A DNA stretch of 64,000 bases from Parapedobacter sp. SGR-10 (GCF_011030405.1 NZ_JAAJTJ010000014.1:36727-100726), one strand, 5' to 3'. Shown: positions 43,479-52,107, counted from the stretch's first letter. The notes: generated by a model from the sequence alone, not told the origin. A program made the numbers and translations.

Positions 43479-45017
43479 ATGAAAAAAATTGTTTTGGCGG
43501 TGATCTTGCTCTATTCAGGAGTATTGGCTGCCCAACAAAAGAGTTTTGATTATTTTATCAAGAATGCAACAGTGTATGATGGTACGGGTGCGGCTGGTAC
43601 AATCCTACATGTCGGCATATCTAAAGACAAGATCCAGTACGTCGGAACAGATAGTACTATGCAGGCCAAAAATGTTATTGATGGTCGAGGCTATGTCTTG
43701 TCTCCCGGTTTTATCGACCCACATACACATGCTGATCGTTGGTTGAAAGGGGACGATACGAATTATCTTTTCCCTTGGGTGGCACAGGGTGTCACGACAG
43801 TATTTGTTGGTAGTGATGGCTTTGGTACCTATGAGATCAACAAATCATTTGCTACATTTGAGGAAAAAGGCATGGGAGCAAATGTAGCGGCCTTTGTCGG
43901 TTTCGGACCGATAAGGAGCAAAGTTTTGGGCAACGATGTCGTGCAACCGGACAAGGCGGATATCGAAGAAATGAAAATCTTGGTCGAACAGGGAATGAAG
44001 GAAGGTGCACTAGGCCTTTCTACCGGGCTGCTCTATGTGCCACAGATATGGTCAAAAACTCCCGAAATCGTCGAACTTTCCAAGGTAGCAGCACAATACG
44101 GAGGTATATACGATACGCACATGCGTTCGGAATCAAACAATATCATACAAAGTATCAATGAGGTAATTACCATTGGTAAAGAAGCCGGGCTTCCGGTACA
44201 TATATCGCACATCAAGATCAGCGGAGAACGCAATTGGGGACGTTCGACAGAAGTCATCGAGCTCATTGATAAACACCGTGCAGCAGGTATGGACATCACG
44301 GCCAATCAATATCCTTTTGTAGCCTCGTTGACGGGGTTGAAAAATGGATTAATGCCCAAATGGGCTTTGGCCGGAGGGAATGCCAGGATGGTGCAACGAT
44401 TGAACGATCCTGAAGACCTGAAAAAGATAAAGGCTTTTTTGGTCAAACGGACGGATGAGCAAAACAAGAGAGTAGTCGTCTCTACGTTGGACAAAGAGAT
44501 GCAATACCTCAATGGCAAGTCGCTGTACGACCTGTGCCAGGAATGGCAGTTGCCTATCGAAGAAGCTGCGGTCAAGCTGTTAAAATTAAAACCCTCTATC
44601 AGCGGCATGAGCTTTACAATGGACGAGCAGGATATTCTTAATTTTTCCAAACAACCCTGGGTCATGACCGGGTCGGACGGAGGAGGTTTTCATCCGCGTA
44701 CCTATGCGACTTTCACACAGATTGTCGAAAATTACAGTTTGGCGAAGGAAGTCTTTCCTTTGGAGTGGGCCATTCACCGTGCGACAGGAATGACCGCGCG
44801 CAAGTTTAAGATCCCAAATAGGGGAGAGATCAGAGAAGGGTATTTTGCCGACATTATCCTATTCAAACCCGAAGAAGTCAAAGCACACTCGGATTTTGTC
44901 CATATAGATCGGCTTTCGGAAGGTATGCGTTATGTATTTGTCAATGGCAAGCCCGTGATCGAAGAGAAGAATTTTACTAAAAAATTACCAGGACAAACTA
45001 TAAAAAGAGCACAATGA
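43479..45017 (+). CDS. Exported N-acyl-D-amino-acid deacylase (2 of 2)
   Basis: 512 residues with Sec signal (ending VLAAQQ). It is a paralogue of the 37054 gene. Metal ligands His82-Thr-His84 lie in PGFIDPHTHADRW. GALGLSTGLLYVP, VHISHIKISGERNWG, MDITANQYPFVAS and GSDGGGFHPRTYATFTQIV are conserved. It lacks the FPR after the HPR motif seen in the first copy. It ends with ATGA shared with the racemase gene, so translation is coupled. The pair D-acylase plus glutamate racemase suggests conversion of N-acyl or peptidyl D-glutamate to L-glutamate. Confidence 0.87.
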   Translation: MKKIVLAVILLYSGVLAAQQKSFDYFIKNATVYDGTGAAGTILHVGISKDKIQYVGTDSTMQAKNVIDGRGYVLSPGFIDPHTHADRWLKGDDTNYLFPWVAQGVTTVFVGSDGFGTYEINKSFATFEEKGMGANVAAFVGFGPIRSKVLGNDVVQPDKADIEEMKILVEQGMKEGALGLSTGLLYVPQIWSKTPEIVELSKVAAQYGGIYDTHMRSESNNIIQSINEVITIGKEAGLPVHISHIKISGERNWGRSTEVIELIDKHRAAGMDITANQYPFVASLTGLKNGLMPKWALAGGNARMVQRLNDPEDLKKIKAFLVKRTDEQNKRVVVSTLDKEMQYLNGKSLYDLCQEWQLPIEEAAVKLLKLKPSISGMSFTMDEQDILNFSKQPWVMTGSDGGGFHPRTYATFTQIVENYSLAKEVFPLEWAIHRATGMTARKFKIPNRGEIREGYFADIILFKPEEVKAHSDFVHIDRLSEGMRYVFVNGKPVIEEKNFTKKLPGQTIKRAQ

Positions 45018-46555
45018 GAAAGTTAAATTTTGCTTTTCTGGCCTTGTTGTCAGGAAGTATGGTCTCTTGTTTTCAGCAAAGGGAAGAAAAGAAAGATGTA
45101 GACCTTTTGCCTATAGAGCAAACTATCTTAAAGGATAGTTCAAGTTTTTATTACATCAATTTTGCGCAGTACCCCACATCTTTGAAGGGATTGCCTATAG
45201 GTGTATTCGATTCGGGGACGGGGGGATTGACAGTATTGGATGCTATTGTACGGTTTGACGAATACAACAATGCAGATAAGCAGGCCGGAGCAGATGGGGT
45301 AGTTGATTTTCAGCACGAGGATTTCATCTATCTAGCTGATCAGGCCAATATGCCTTATGGCAACTACCATGCAACCAATAAGACAGATCTGTTGCAGGAA
45401 CATATCATCAAGGACTTCCAGTTTCTGTTTGGCAACAAATACTATACATCTCCGGGAGGAGAAGCTCCGCTGACCGATAAGAAACCGGTCAAAGCTATTG
45501 TGGTGGCGTGCAATACCGCTACGGCTTATGGGTATAAGGAGGCCTTGGAATTTGTGAAGAAGGCCGGAGTTGACGTGCCTATTATTGGCGTTATTAATGC
45601 TGCGGTAGAAGGTACACTGAGCAAATTTGACAAGAACGAGAACGGAACGATTGGCGTTTTTGCTACGGTAGGGACTATCGCTTCGCAAGGTTATGAAAGA
45701 ACTATTGCAGATGCCTTGAAAGCCAAGGGATATACCGGCAAGGTACAGGTCGTCAATCAGGGAGGGCATGGACTGGCCGAGGCCGTGGATGGAGAAGTGG
45801 ACTATATCAACAGAAAGGTCGATAGACCACGTGACTCCTACAGAGGACCTGCCTTGGACAACGATAAGCACAAGATCGAAAAGGAATTGCTACCTGTGTA
45901 CAATTTCAATTTTGAAGGAAATCAGATGTTGTGTGATTCAAAAAATACAGACGATTGTACGATCTTGCAAATCAATTCGGCCGAGAATTACGTCAGATAC
46001 CACTTGGTGTCTATGATGAATAATCTGAAAGCAATGGAAAATCCACAGCCTTTGAAGTCACTTATCTTAGGTTGTACACATTATCCTTATATGATCAAGG
46101 AGATCAAGCTGGTTTTGGACGAGTTGCGGAATCTTCGTGATGAGAAGACCCAAACGTATCTTTATAAGGATTTGATCAGTGACGAAGTGGATATCATCGA
46201 TCCCGCTATTTATGTTGCGAGAGAATTGTTTGAGGTTATGAAAGAACGTCAATTGTTCAATGATCACGGCAATATGTCGGCCAATAGTGAGTTCTATATT
46301 TTTGTGCCCAATACATCCAACAAGAATATACAACTGGATAGTTTGGGACGTTTTACCTACGATTATAAATATGGCCGCAATGCCGGTGAGATCCAGGAAT
46401 ATGTCAAGGCTGTACCTTTTGACAATCAAAATGTACCTCAAGAAACACTGGATAGGTTGAAGGAGATGGTGCCACAGACGTTTACGTTGATACGTAATTT
46501 CAGCCAAAATAATGCGAAGAGTACGGCGATTGCCAAAGAGGCGAAAATAAATTGA
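45014..46555 (+). CDS. Lipoprotein glutamate racemase homologue
   Basis: A 513-residue protein with an unusual address: an N-terminal lipoprotein signal (LLSGSMVSCFQQREE) in front of an Asp/Glu racemase domain. The PLP-independent racemase hallmarks are intact: VFDSGTGGLTVLDAI (residues 64-78), first catalytic Cys166 in VVACNTATAYG, and second Cys354 in ILGCTHYPYM. The racemase region is interrupted by insertions, so the protein is about twice the usual MurI length of 265. Normal MurI is cytoplasmic and supplies D-Glu for peptidoglycan. Here export implies racemisation of free glutamate released outside the inner membrane. Translation is coupled to the D-aminoacylase gene. Confidence 0.8.
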   Translation: MRKLNFAFLALLSGSMVSCFQQREEKKDVDLLPIEQTILKDSSSFYYINFAQYPTSLKGLPIGVFDSGTGGLTVLDAIVRFDEYNNADKQAGADGVVDFQHEDFIYLADQANMPYGNYHATNKTDLLQEHIIKDFQFLFGNKYYTSPGGEAPLTDKKPVKAIVVACNTATAYGYKEALEFVKKAGVDVPIIGVINAAVEGTLSKFDKNENGTIGVFATVGTIASQGYERTIADALKAKGYTGKVQVVNQGGHGLAEAVDGEVDYINRKVDRPRDSYRGPALDNDKHKIEKELLPVYNFNFEGNQMLCDSKNTDDCTILQINSAENYVRYHLVSMMNNLKAMENPQPLKSLILGCTHYPYMIKEIKLVLDELRNLRDEKTQTYLYKDLISDEVDIIDPAIYVARELFEVMKERQLFNDHGNMSANSEFYIFVPNTSNKNIQLDSLGRFTYDYKYGRNAGEIQEYVKAVPFDNQNVPQETLDRLKEMVPQTFTLIRNFSQNNAKSTAIAKEAKIN

Positions 46556-46637
46556 TGTATTTTGTCCACTGCTTATAAACCGTTCTGGATTACGGAATGC
46601 TTTGGTTAATAAGATAACTGTCTATAAATAAAATAAT

Positions 46638-47444
46638 ATGAAATCAATAAATCGCTTTTTTACCTTAGTCTTATGCACTTTAAGTGTATGCGTACTCCTG
46701 TCCACAAGTGCCTTTGCACAGCCGGGACATTTGGTGCCTGTAGGAGGAGGTGCACTGGACAATGCTTTTATGCTGAAATTTTTGTCCTTGAGTAAGGTCA
46801 GAGAACCTCGTGTGCTGATCATTCCGTATGCTGCCAAAGATATCAATACTTATCTTAAAAAGACACAGGATAGTTTTCAAAAAGCAGGTGTAAAAGACAT
46901 CCGTGTGTTGGATTTGTCGGACTCCCAACAAGCCGCAAAAGTGATCGAAGAGAGCGATATCATCTGGATGTCCGGGGGAGGACAAGTACGTCTGAGGAAG
47001 GCATTGGAAAAAGCAGGCGTAGCCGATGTCATTCGTAAAAAACATGCAGAGGGCACCTTGATCGGTGGTACAAGTGCCGGAGCAAGTGTACAAACGGATG
47101 TGATGATGGCAAGTTCGAAACGCGATCCGGAAACCAAGGTATTGATACCTACACTTTCTTATGGGTTGAAATTGTGGCCCGAAGTCATCATCGATCAGCA
47201 CTTTAGCGAGCGTAAACGGTTGGAACGCCTGGAAACCGCTGTGAAGAGACATCCAAATCTGGTCGGTATCGGTATAGATGAAAGTACAGGTGTGGTATAT
47301 GGAGGTGATCATAAGTTTACCGTGATCGGCAAAGGGACCGTCACGGTGTTGCGGGCAACAACCCCTCAAGCGGACAAAGACAACGTTGAGCTTAAAAAAA
47401 TCATTCTCAAAGCTGGGGATGCATATGATTTGAAGGGAGAGTAG
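46638..47444 (+). CDS. Exported cyanophycinase-like S51 peptidase
   Basis: 268 residues with Sec signal (ending SAFAQ). Class I glutamine-amidotransferase-like fold of family S51. The nucleophile is Ser146 in LIGGTSAGAS. IIWMSGGGQVRLRKAL and VIIDQHFSERKRLERLETAV (the DQHF...R...RL cyanophycinase motif) and LVGIGIDESTGVVY are all present. Cyanophycinases cut multi-L-arginyl-poly-L-aspartate to beta-Asp-Arg dipeptides; relatives cut alpha-aspartyl peptides. The isoaspartyl peptidase encoded 1.1 kb downstream could finish that pathway. Substrate is inferred. Confidence 0.85.
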   Translation: MKSINRFFTLVLCTLSVCVLLSTSAFAQPGHLVPVGGGALDNAFMLKFLSLSKVREPRVLIIPYAAKDINTYLKKTQDSFQKAGVKDIRVLDLSDSQQAAKVIEESDIIWMSGGGQVRLRKALEKAGVADVIRKKHAEGTLIGGTSAGASVQTDVMMASSKRDPETKVLIPTLSYGLKLWPEVIIDQHFSERKRLERLETAVKRHPNLVGIGIDESTGVVYGGDHKFTVIGKGTVTVLRATTPQADKDNVELKKIILKAGDAYDLKGE

Positions 47445-47572
47445 AGGTTGACAGGGAACAGTGGACAGTTGATAGTGGACAGAGGACGATGGAGAGTTGA
47501 CAGGCTCCTCGCACCCCGTATCCCGCAACAGGCTCCTCGCAAGATGACAAGCAAAATAAAATTGAGAAATAT
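47445..47572. repeat. Intergenic leader repeat, copy 1
   Basis: Made of gacagt/ggacag-type repeats (acagtggacagttgatagtgg) followed by a unique segment ending ...cgtatcccgcaacagg...aaaataaaattgagaaatat. The second half, plus the first ~45 bases of the coding region, recurs before the isoaspartyl peptidase gene at 48449-48605. The shared block includes agaggac.atggagagttgaca and cgtatcccgcaacagg. Confidence 0.7.
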
Positions 47573-48448
47573 ATGAGATCATTTATTTGCACGATCTGTG
47601 CTTTCTTAGGTTTGGTTATGATGGCGGAGGCTCAGATCACCGAGGGCAAGGGATATTTTGAATTTTCGGATAATGAGCATCTGGAAGGTAAGAAGATGCG
47701 CATCTTTTATTATAGACCTACCGGGGATGTGACGCGCATGCCGATACTATTTGTGATGCACGGCATGTTACGTAATGCGGATGTGTATAGGGACAATTGG
47801 GTGTCGTTAGCGGACAAGCATAAGGTATTGGTCATTGTACCGGAGTTTTCCAACAAAGACTTTCCTGGTAGTCGTGCTTATAATTATGGTAATGTACTTA
47901 CCAAGGGAGGGAACTCGGTGGACGAGAAGTATTGGTCTTATTCGCTGATAGATCCCATTTTTGACTATGTGGTCAAAATAACCGATAGTAAGGTACAGTT
48001 GTACGATCTTTTTGGACATTCAGCAGGCTCGCAGTTTGCCCATCGTTTTTTCTTGTTCAATAAAGATACGAAAGCTAATCGGGTCGTTGCTTCGAATGCG
48101 GGATCGTATATGGTGCTCGATCAGCATATCGCTTTTCCGTGGGGTCTGAAAGGTACGCCAGTGGATAAGGAGCATTTGCGGGTTGCTTTTGCCAAGCAGT
48201 TGGTCGTGCAGTTAGGAGAGAATGATAATGACCCGAATCATCATCAACTACCCAAGGGAAAAGAAGCTATGAAACAAGGAGAACATCGTTTCGAACGTGG
48301 ACAGTACTTTTTCAAAACAGCACGGGAAGTTGCCGAAAAAGAGGGAATGTCCTTCAACTGGAGTATCCGTACGGTACCCGGTGTAGGTCATCAGAATGGT
48401 AAGATGGCCGTAGATGCCGCGGAGTTTCTGTATGGGGGAAGTAGTTGA
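47573..48448 (+). CDS. Exported alpha/beta hydrolase, esterase/PHB-depolymerase-like (2 of 2)
   Basis: 291 residues with Sec signal (MRSFICTICAFLGLVMMAEAQ). It is a paralogue of the 38636 protein. ILFVMHGMLRNADVYRDNW matches VMHGNSRNAEGY, nucleophile elbow GHSAGSQFAHRFFLF matches GFSAGSQFVHRFLMF, QGEHRFERGQYFFKTAREVA matches the RVERGQEFYRRSKELA region, and VPGVGHQNGKMA carries the likely catalytic His. The signal peptide and upstream leader are near-duplicates of those of the next gene although the mature proteins are unrelated. Confidence 0.75.
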   Translation: MRSFICTICAFLGLVMMAEAQITEGKGYFEFSDNEHLEGKKMRIFYYRPTGDVTRMPILFVMHGMLRNADVYRDNWVSLADKHKVLVIVPEFSNKDFPGSRAYNYGNVLTKGGNSVDEKYWSYSLIDPIFDYVVKITDSKVQLYDLFGHSAGSQFAHRFFLFNKDTKANRVVASNAGSYMVLDQHIAFPWGLKGTPVDKEHLRVAFAKQLVVQLGENDNDPNHHQLPKGKEAMKQGEHRFERGQYFFKTAREVAEKEGMSFNWSIRTVPGVGHQNGKMAVDAAEFLYGGSS

Positions 48449-48560
48449 GAGTTGAAAGTTGAAAGTTGAAAGTGGACAGAGGACAATGGAGAGTTGACAA
48501 TGGACAGGCACCTCGTATCCCGCAACAGGCAAGATGATAAGAAAAATAAAATTGAGAAAT
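48449..48560. repeat. Intergenic leader repeat, copy 2
   Basis: Begins with a short tandem array of gttgaaa (gagttgaaagttgaaagttgaaag), then gtggacagaggacaatgga, cgtatcccgcaacagg and aaataaaattgagaaatatg. It is homologous to 47480-47572 and continues into the signal-peptide codons of the next gene. Confidence 0.7.
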
Positions 48561-49592
48561 ATGATGAGATTATTTATTTGTACGATCTGTACTTTTTTCG
48601 GTGTATTGACGGCTGCACAGGCGCAAGAAAAGTTTTCTGGTGAAAATTACGTATTGGTCATCCATGGTGGTGCCGGTTCGATGTCTCCTAATCGTATCAA
48701 GGGAGAGGTTGAGGCTGCATACGTAGCCAAATTGACCGAAGCACTGAAGGCCGGATATGCGAAGATCAAGAACGGAGAAAGTAGTGTGGAAGCTGTGATT
48801 GCAGCTATCGAGGTCATGGAAGATTCGCCGTTGTTCAATGCGGGAAAAGGTGCAGTATTTACGCATAATGGTAAAAATGAGCTGGATGCTTCCATTATGG
48901 ATGGAAAAACGAGAATGGCCGGTGCAGTGGCAGGGATCACGACGGTCAAAAATCCGATCAAGGCCGCACGTGCTGTCATGGAAAAATCCGGACACGTGAT
49001 GCTGACCGGCAAAGGGGCAGAGATTTTTGCGGAGAGTGCAGGGTTGGAAATTGTTTCTCCCGAATATTTTTGGACACAACATCGTTGGGACGCTTTGCAG
49101 AAGATATTGAAAAGAGATTCGACCAAAGTAGAGCTGGATCATGATGAGAAACAAACATTTGTACCTACGGTGAAAAATCTGGATGAAAAATACGGCACCG
49201 TAGGAGCCGTGGCCAGGGACAAAAACGGAAATCTAGCTGCGGGCACGTCGACAGGAGGGATGATGAACAAGAAATATGGACGTGTAGGGGATTCGCCTAT
49301 TATCGGAGCCGGTAACTATGCAAATGATCAGGTGGCTATCTCCTGTACCGGATGGGGTGAATTTTTTATTCGTACAGCTGCGGCTTACAATGTGTCGGCC
49401 CAGATGAAGCATTTGAATAGAAGTGTACAGGAAGCCGCACAGAAGGCTATCGACGAAATAGGAGAATTGGGCGGTACAGGTGGTATCATCGCTTTGGACA
49501 AGGATGGAAAAGTGGCTGTGCCTTATAATACAAAGGGTATGTACCGTGGAGCCGTCAAAGCGAACGGTGAAATAGAGGTAGCGATATTTTAA
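48561..49592 (+). CDS. Exported isoaspartyl peptidase / type III asparaginase
   Basis: About 343 residues from ATG 48561, with Sec signal (MMRLFICTICTFFG...AAQAQ). Ntn-hydrolase of the plant-type asparaginase / IaaA family that cleaves beta-aspartyl dipeptides. VIHGGAGSM, SPLFNAGKGAVFTHNGKNELDASIMDG and KNPIKAARAVME form the alpha subunit. The autocleavage nucleophile is Thr213 in EKYGTVGAVARDKNGNLAAGTSTGG, followed by GRVGDSPIIGAGNYA and TGWGEFFIR. It could finish cyanophycin-type degradation (beta-Asp-Arg to Asp and Arg) or remove isoaspartyl linkages. Export to the periplasm is unusual for bacterial IaaA but fits the locus. Confidence 0.9.
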   Translation: MMRLFICTICTFFGVLTAAQAQEKFSGENYVLVIHGGAGSMSPNRIKGEVEAAYVAKLTEALKAGYAKIKNGESSVEAVIAAIEVMEDSPLFNAGKGAVFTHNGKNELDASIMDGKTRMAGAVAGITTVKNPIKAARAVMEKSGHVMLTGKGAEIFAESAGLEIVSPEYFWTQHRWDALQKILKRDSTKVELDHDEKQTFVPTVKNLDEKYGTVGAVARDKNGNLAAGTSTGGMMNKKYGRVGDSPIIGAGNYANDQVAISCTGWGEFFIRTAAAYNVSAQMKHLNRSVQEAAQKAIDEIGELGGTGGIIALDKDGKVAVPYNTKGMYRGAVKANGEIEVAIF

Positions 49593-49716
49593 GGGAACAG
49601 CTGACAATGGACAGCTGACAATGATTAACTATTTGATTGGTTAGAAATAACATTGAACCGGTTAAACGATTAAACACTTAAACAATATAAACACTTAAAC
49701 GATTAATCAGAATAAC
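49593..49716. repeat. AT-rich degenerate repeat spacer, second example
   Basis: Starts with two gacaatgg/acagctga units, then alternates ttaaacgattaa and acacttaaac units up to the next start codon. It is similar in composition and core word to 35742-35880. No gene. Confidence 0.55.
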
Positions 49717-50880
49717 ATGAATAAATTGAACATTTACTTTACACTTATATGTGCTTTTGTGTTTTTATACCATGCACCTGTATCGGCACAGCGCAGTATC
49801 AAAGATCTGGAAAGAGATTTGGAAGCCATTCGGGTCGAAAATAGCGGTGTCGGTGTGGCCATGGTCGTGGTCAAGGACAATAAGGTGGTGTACACCAAAG
49901 CATTGGGCGACAAAGATATAGAGACTAAAGCCCCTTTGAAAGAGGATGCTATTTTCCGTATTGCTTCGATCTCCAAGTCTTTTACTACTTCGGCATTGAT
50001 GAAACTGGTGGAAAAAGGACAAATCAGCCTACAGGACAATGTCAGTGATCTGATCGGTTTTCCGGTGGTAAATCCTAATTTTCCGGACAAGATCATTACA
50101 TTGGAAATGTTGCTCTCACATACATCAAGTATGAACGATTCGCAAAAGTACGGAAACTTGGATATTATCAATCCAGACAAGAACCCTACCTATGCCAAGA
50201 GCTATAGCGACTACCCTCCGGGTGGAGCATTCAAGTACTGCAACATGGGCTACAATCTGGCCGGAGCAATCTTGGAAAAGCTGCACAACAAAAGGTTTGA
50301 CAATGTCATTCGAGATGAGGTCCTCGCCCCACTAGGTATGCAAGCGGGATTTAATGTAGATTCTTTGGATCAATCGAGGTTTGCGTCACTCTATCTCTAT
50401 GACCGAAAAACGGGGACTTTTGACAAGTCTAAAGTAGCTTACAACAAGTTGCCTGTGGAAGAAAAAGACTATGTCATAGGTTATAGTGGCGCACGTTTTT
50501 CTCCTACGGGTGGACTAAAGGTTTCGGCACCGGATCTGGCTAAATATATGCAGATGCATATGAATTATGGTGTATTTAATGGAGTCCGTATCGTCTCAGA
50601 GCCATCGTCGGCTTTGATGCAAAGACCTTTTGTCAAGGTAGAAGACTTGAGGTACTACGGCCTGGGTCTACGTATTGCCCAGGATCTGATTGCTGGCGAG
50701 ACCATGGTCGGCCATACGGGCTCTGCTTCGGGATTGCGCAGTGCGATGTTCTTCGAACCACACAAGAAATTTGGTTTTGTGGTCATTGTCAGTGGTATGA
50801 ACACCGTTATGGAAGATGGCTACATTGCTTTGATAAAGCAGACCATAAGTACATTGCACGATTACTTTATAAAGAAATAA
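49717..50880 (+). CDS. Exported serine hydrolase, beta-lactamase/DD-peptidase fold (2 of 3)
   Basis: 387 residues with Sec signal (ending APVSAQ). Catalytic Ser84-Ile-Ser-Lys87 (FRIASISKSFTTSALMKLVEKG), YxN in FKYCNMGYNLAGAIL (Tyr-Cys-Asn), and HTG in MVGHTGSASGLRSAMFFEP. SHTSSMND and the FSPTGGLKVSAPDLAKYM loop are typical of class-C-like esterases or D-aminopeptidases. It is probably part of the D-residue peptide breakdown set. Confidence 0.82.
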   Translation: MNKLNIYFTLICAFVFLYHAPVSAQRSIKDLERDLEAIRVENSGVGVAMVVVKDNKVVYTKALGDKDIETKAPLKEDAIFRIASISKSFTTSALMKLVEKGQISLQDNVSDLIGFPVVNPNFPDKIITLEMLLSHTSSMNDSQKYGNLDIINPDKNPTYAKSYSDYPPGGAFKYCNMGYNLAGAILEKLHNKRFDNVIRDEVLAPLGMQAGFNVDSLDQSRFASLYLYDRKTGTFDKSKVAYNKLPVEEKDYVIGYSGARFSPTGGLKVSAPDLAKYMQMHMNYGVFNGVRIVSEPSSALMQRPFVKVEDLRYYGLGLRIAQDLIAGETMVGHTGSASGLRSAMFFEPHKKFGFVVIVSGMNTVMEDGYIALIKQTISTLHDYFIKK

Positions 50881-50929
50881 GTAGTATCCAAACCTTATGG
50901 GTCTGTGGATAAAAACAGTAAAAAAACAT

Positions 50930-52021
50930 ATGAAAACTATACATCTAACACTAACTTCCTGCTTTTTGTTACTGTCGGCATGTTTTGGGTATGTGGCCGT
51001 AGCAGGAACAAATTCTTTAGAGAAGAAAGATTCTGTAGCCACCTACAAGGAGCTCGGTAGAATTGCTAAAAATATCACCCCGGCCATTCAGATCGCTTAC
51101 CTGCACGATGGTCAGGTCGAGCATTACGATTATGGTTATAAGGATATTGCAAAAAAAGATGCTATCGACAGCCAGACCATATTTCAGGCAGCTTCGTTGA
51201 GCAAAGTGGTGGCCACTTACGCCTTTTTGATTTTGGTAGACAAAGGCATATTGGATCTGGATAAACCCTTATGGGAATATTATGAGTACGATCGATTGGC
51301 TAATGACCGTTACAAAAAACTGATGACAGCTCGCCATGTCCTGACTCATCAAACAGGACTGCCCAATTGGACCAAGCCAAGAGGTGCAGAATTGAAAGCA
51401 GCGTTTAAGCCAGGGACGGATTACAAGTATTCGGGAGAAGCCTATCAGTACCTGCAATTGGTGGCAGAGAAGCTTACGGGCAAATCTCTGGATGAGATCT
51501 GTGCCGAATATATTTTCAAACCTTTTGGTATGGAAAAATCTACATATGTCTATAATCAGCAGCTAGGAGAGAATATCACTATCGGCCACAAAGATATGGA
51601 ATCTACGAATCGGGTGCACAAATTCAGTAACGGAAATGCTGCCTTCACCTTGTATACGACGGCCGACGAATACATGAAATTTGTAATAGAAGGTGTTTTG
51701 AATGGTAAGGGACTATCCAAAAAGCTACACGAAGATTTTCTGACCCCCAAGGTCATCACGGCAGCCAAAGGGAAAGAGAAGGAAAAAGATAAGTATGTCA
51801 AATGCTGTTTTGGAATCCGTAGCCAGGACAATGAGGCCGGAAGGGCATATTGGCATACTGGATCAAATGGAGCAGGATTTCAGTGTCTGTTTGTCGTTTA
51901 CCCGGAAAGTAAAAAGGCCATCACCGTGTTTACAAATTCGAATAAGGGCCGTGACATAAATCCAGATGTGCTGGAGAAGTTTTTTGGGAAAGATCAGACC
52001 TATTGGCTGACACAGCGGTAA
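50930..52021 (+). CDS. Exported serine hydrolase, beta-lactamase/DD-peptidase fold (3 of 3)
   Basis: About 363 residues from the ATG at 50930, which begins the signal sequence MKTIHLTLTSCFLLLSACFG. The Cys at SACFG gives a possible lipobox; otherwise Sec. Catalytic Ser89-Leu-Ser-Lys92 (FQAASLSKVVATYAFL), second motif YKYSGEAYQYLQLV, third motif YWHTGSNGAGFQCLFVVYPES (HTG). It is the last gene of the locus; a palindrome and a strong terminator follow within 90 bases. Confidence 0.82.
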   Translation: MKTIHLTLTSCFLLLSACFGYVAVAGTNSLEKKDSVATYKELGRIAKNITPAIQIAYLHDGQVEHYDYGYKDIAKKDAIDSQTIFQAASLSKVVATYAFLILVDKGILDLDKPLWEYYEYDRLANDRYKKLMTARHVLTHQTGLPNWTKPRGAELKAAFKPGTDYKYSGEAYQYLQLVAEKLTGKSLDEICAEYIFKPFGMEKSTYVYNQQLGENITIGHKDMESTNRVHKFSNGNAAFTLYTTADEYMKFVIEGVLNGKGLSKKLHEDFLTPKVITAAKGKEKEKDKYVKCCFGIRSQDNEAGRAYWHTGSNGAGFQCLFVVYPESKKAITVFTNSNKGRDINPDVLEKFFGKDQTYWLTQR

Positions 52022-52034
52022 GAAGATAGATTCC

Positions 52035-52062
52035 GTAGAGACGCGATTAATCGCGTCTCTAC
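52035..52062. repeat. 28-bp perfect palindrome, GTAGAGACG family
   Basis: Self-complementary with arms GTAGAGACGCGATT / AATCGCGTCTCTAC. It shares the outer nine bases of each arm and the exact length with the palindrome at 11489-11516, but the ten-base core differs. It is located just after the end of the large hydrolase locus. Confidence 0.85.
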
Positions 52063-52067
52063 TTTGG

Positions 52068-52107
52068 AAAAACCTATAAGAATCTCAAAACCTTATAGGT
52101 TTTTTTT
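52068..52107 (+). terminator. Rho-independent terminator closing the hydrolase locus
   Basis: Stem AAAAACCTATAAG (52068-52080) / CTTATAGGTTTTT (52092-52104) with an 11-base loop and a following T-run. It marks the likely 3' end of the SusCD-hydrolase transcription unit. Confidence 0.85.

Noticed and set aside
48449..48480. CRISPR-like tandem repeats (gttgaaa units)
   Set aside because: Units are only about seven bases with no spacers; this is a simple-sequence intergenic repeat. No CRISPR array was seen anywhere in the window.
22895..52021. A standard polysaccharide utilisation locus
   Set aside because: Sigma/FecR/SusC/SusD fit, but I could find no glycoside hydrolase, lyase or carbohydrate esterase signature in the 29 kb; the enzymes are amidases and peptidases.
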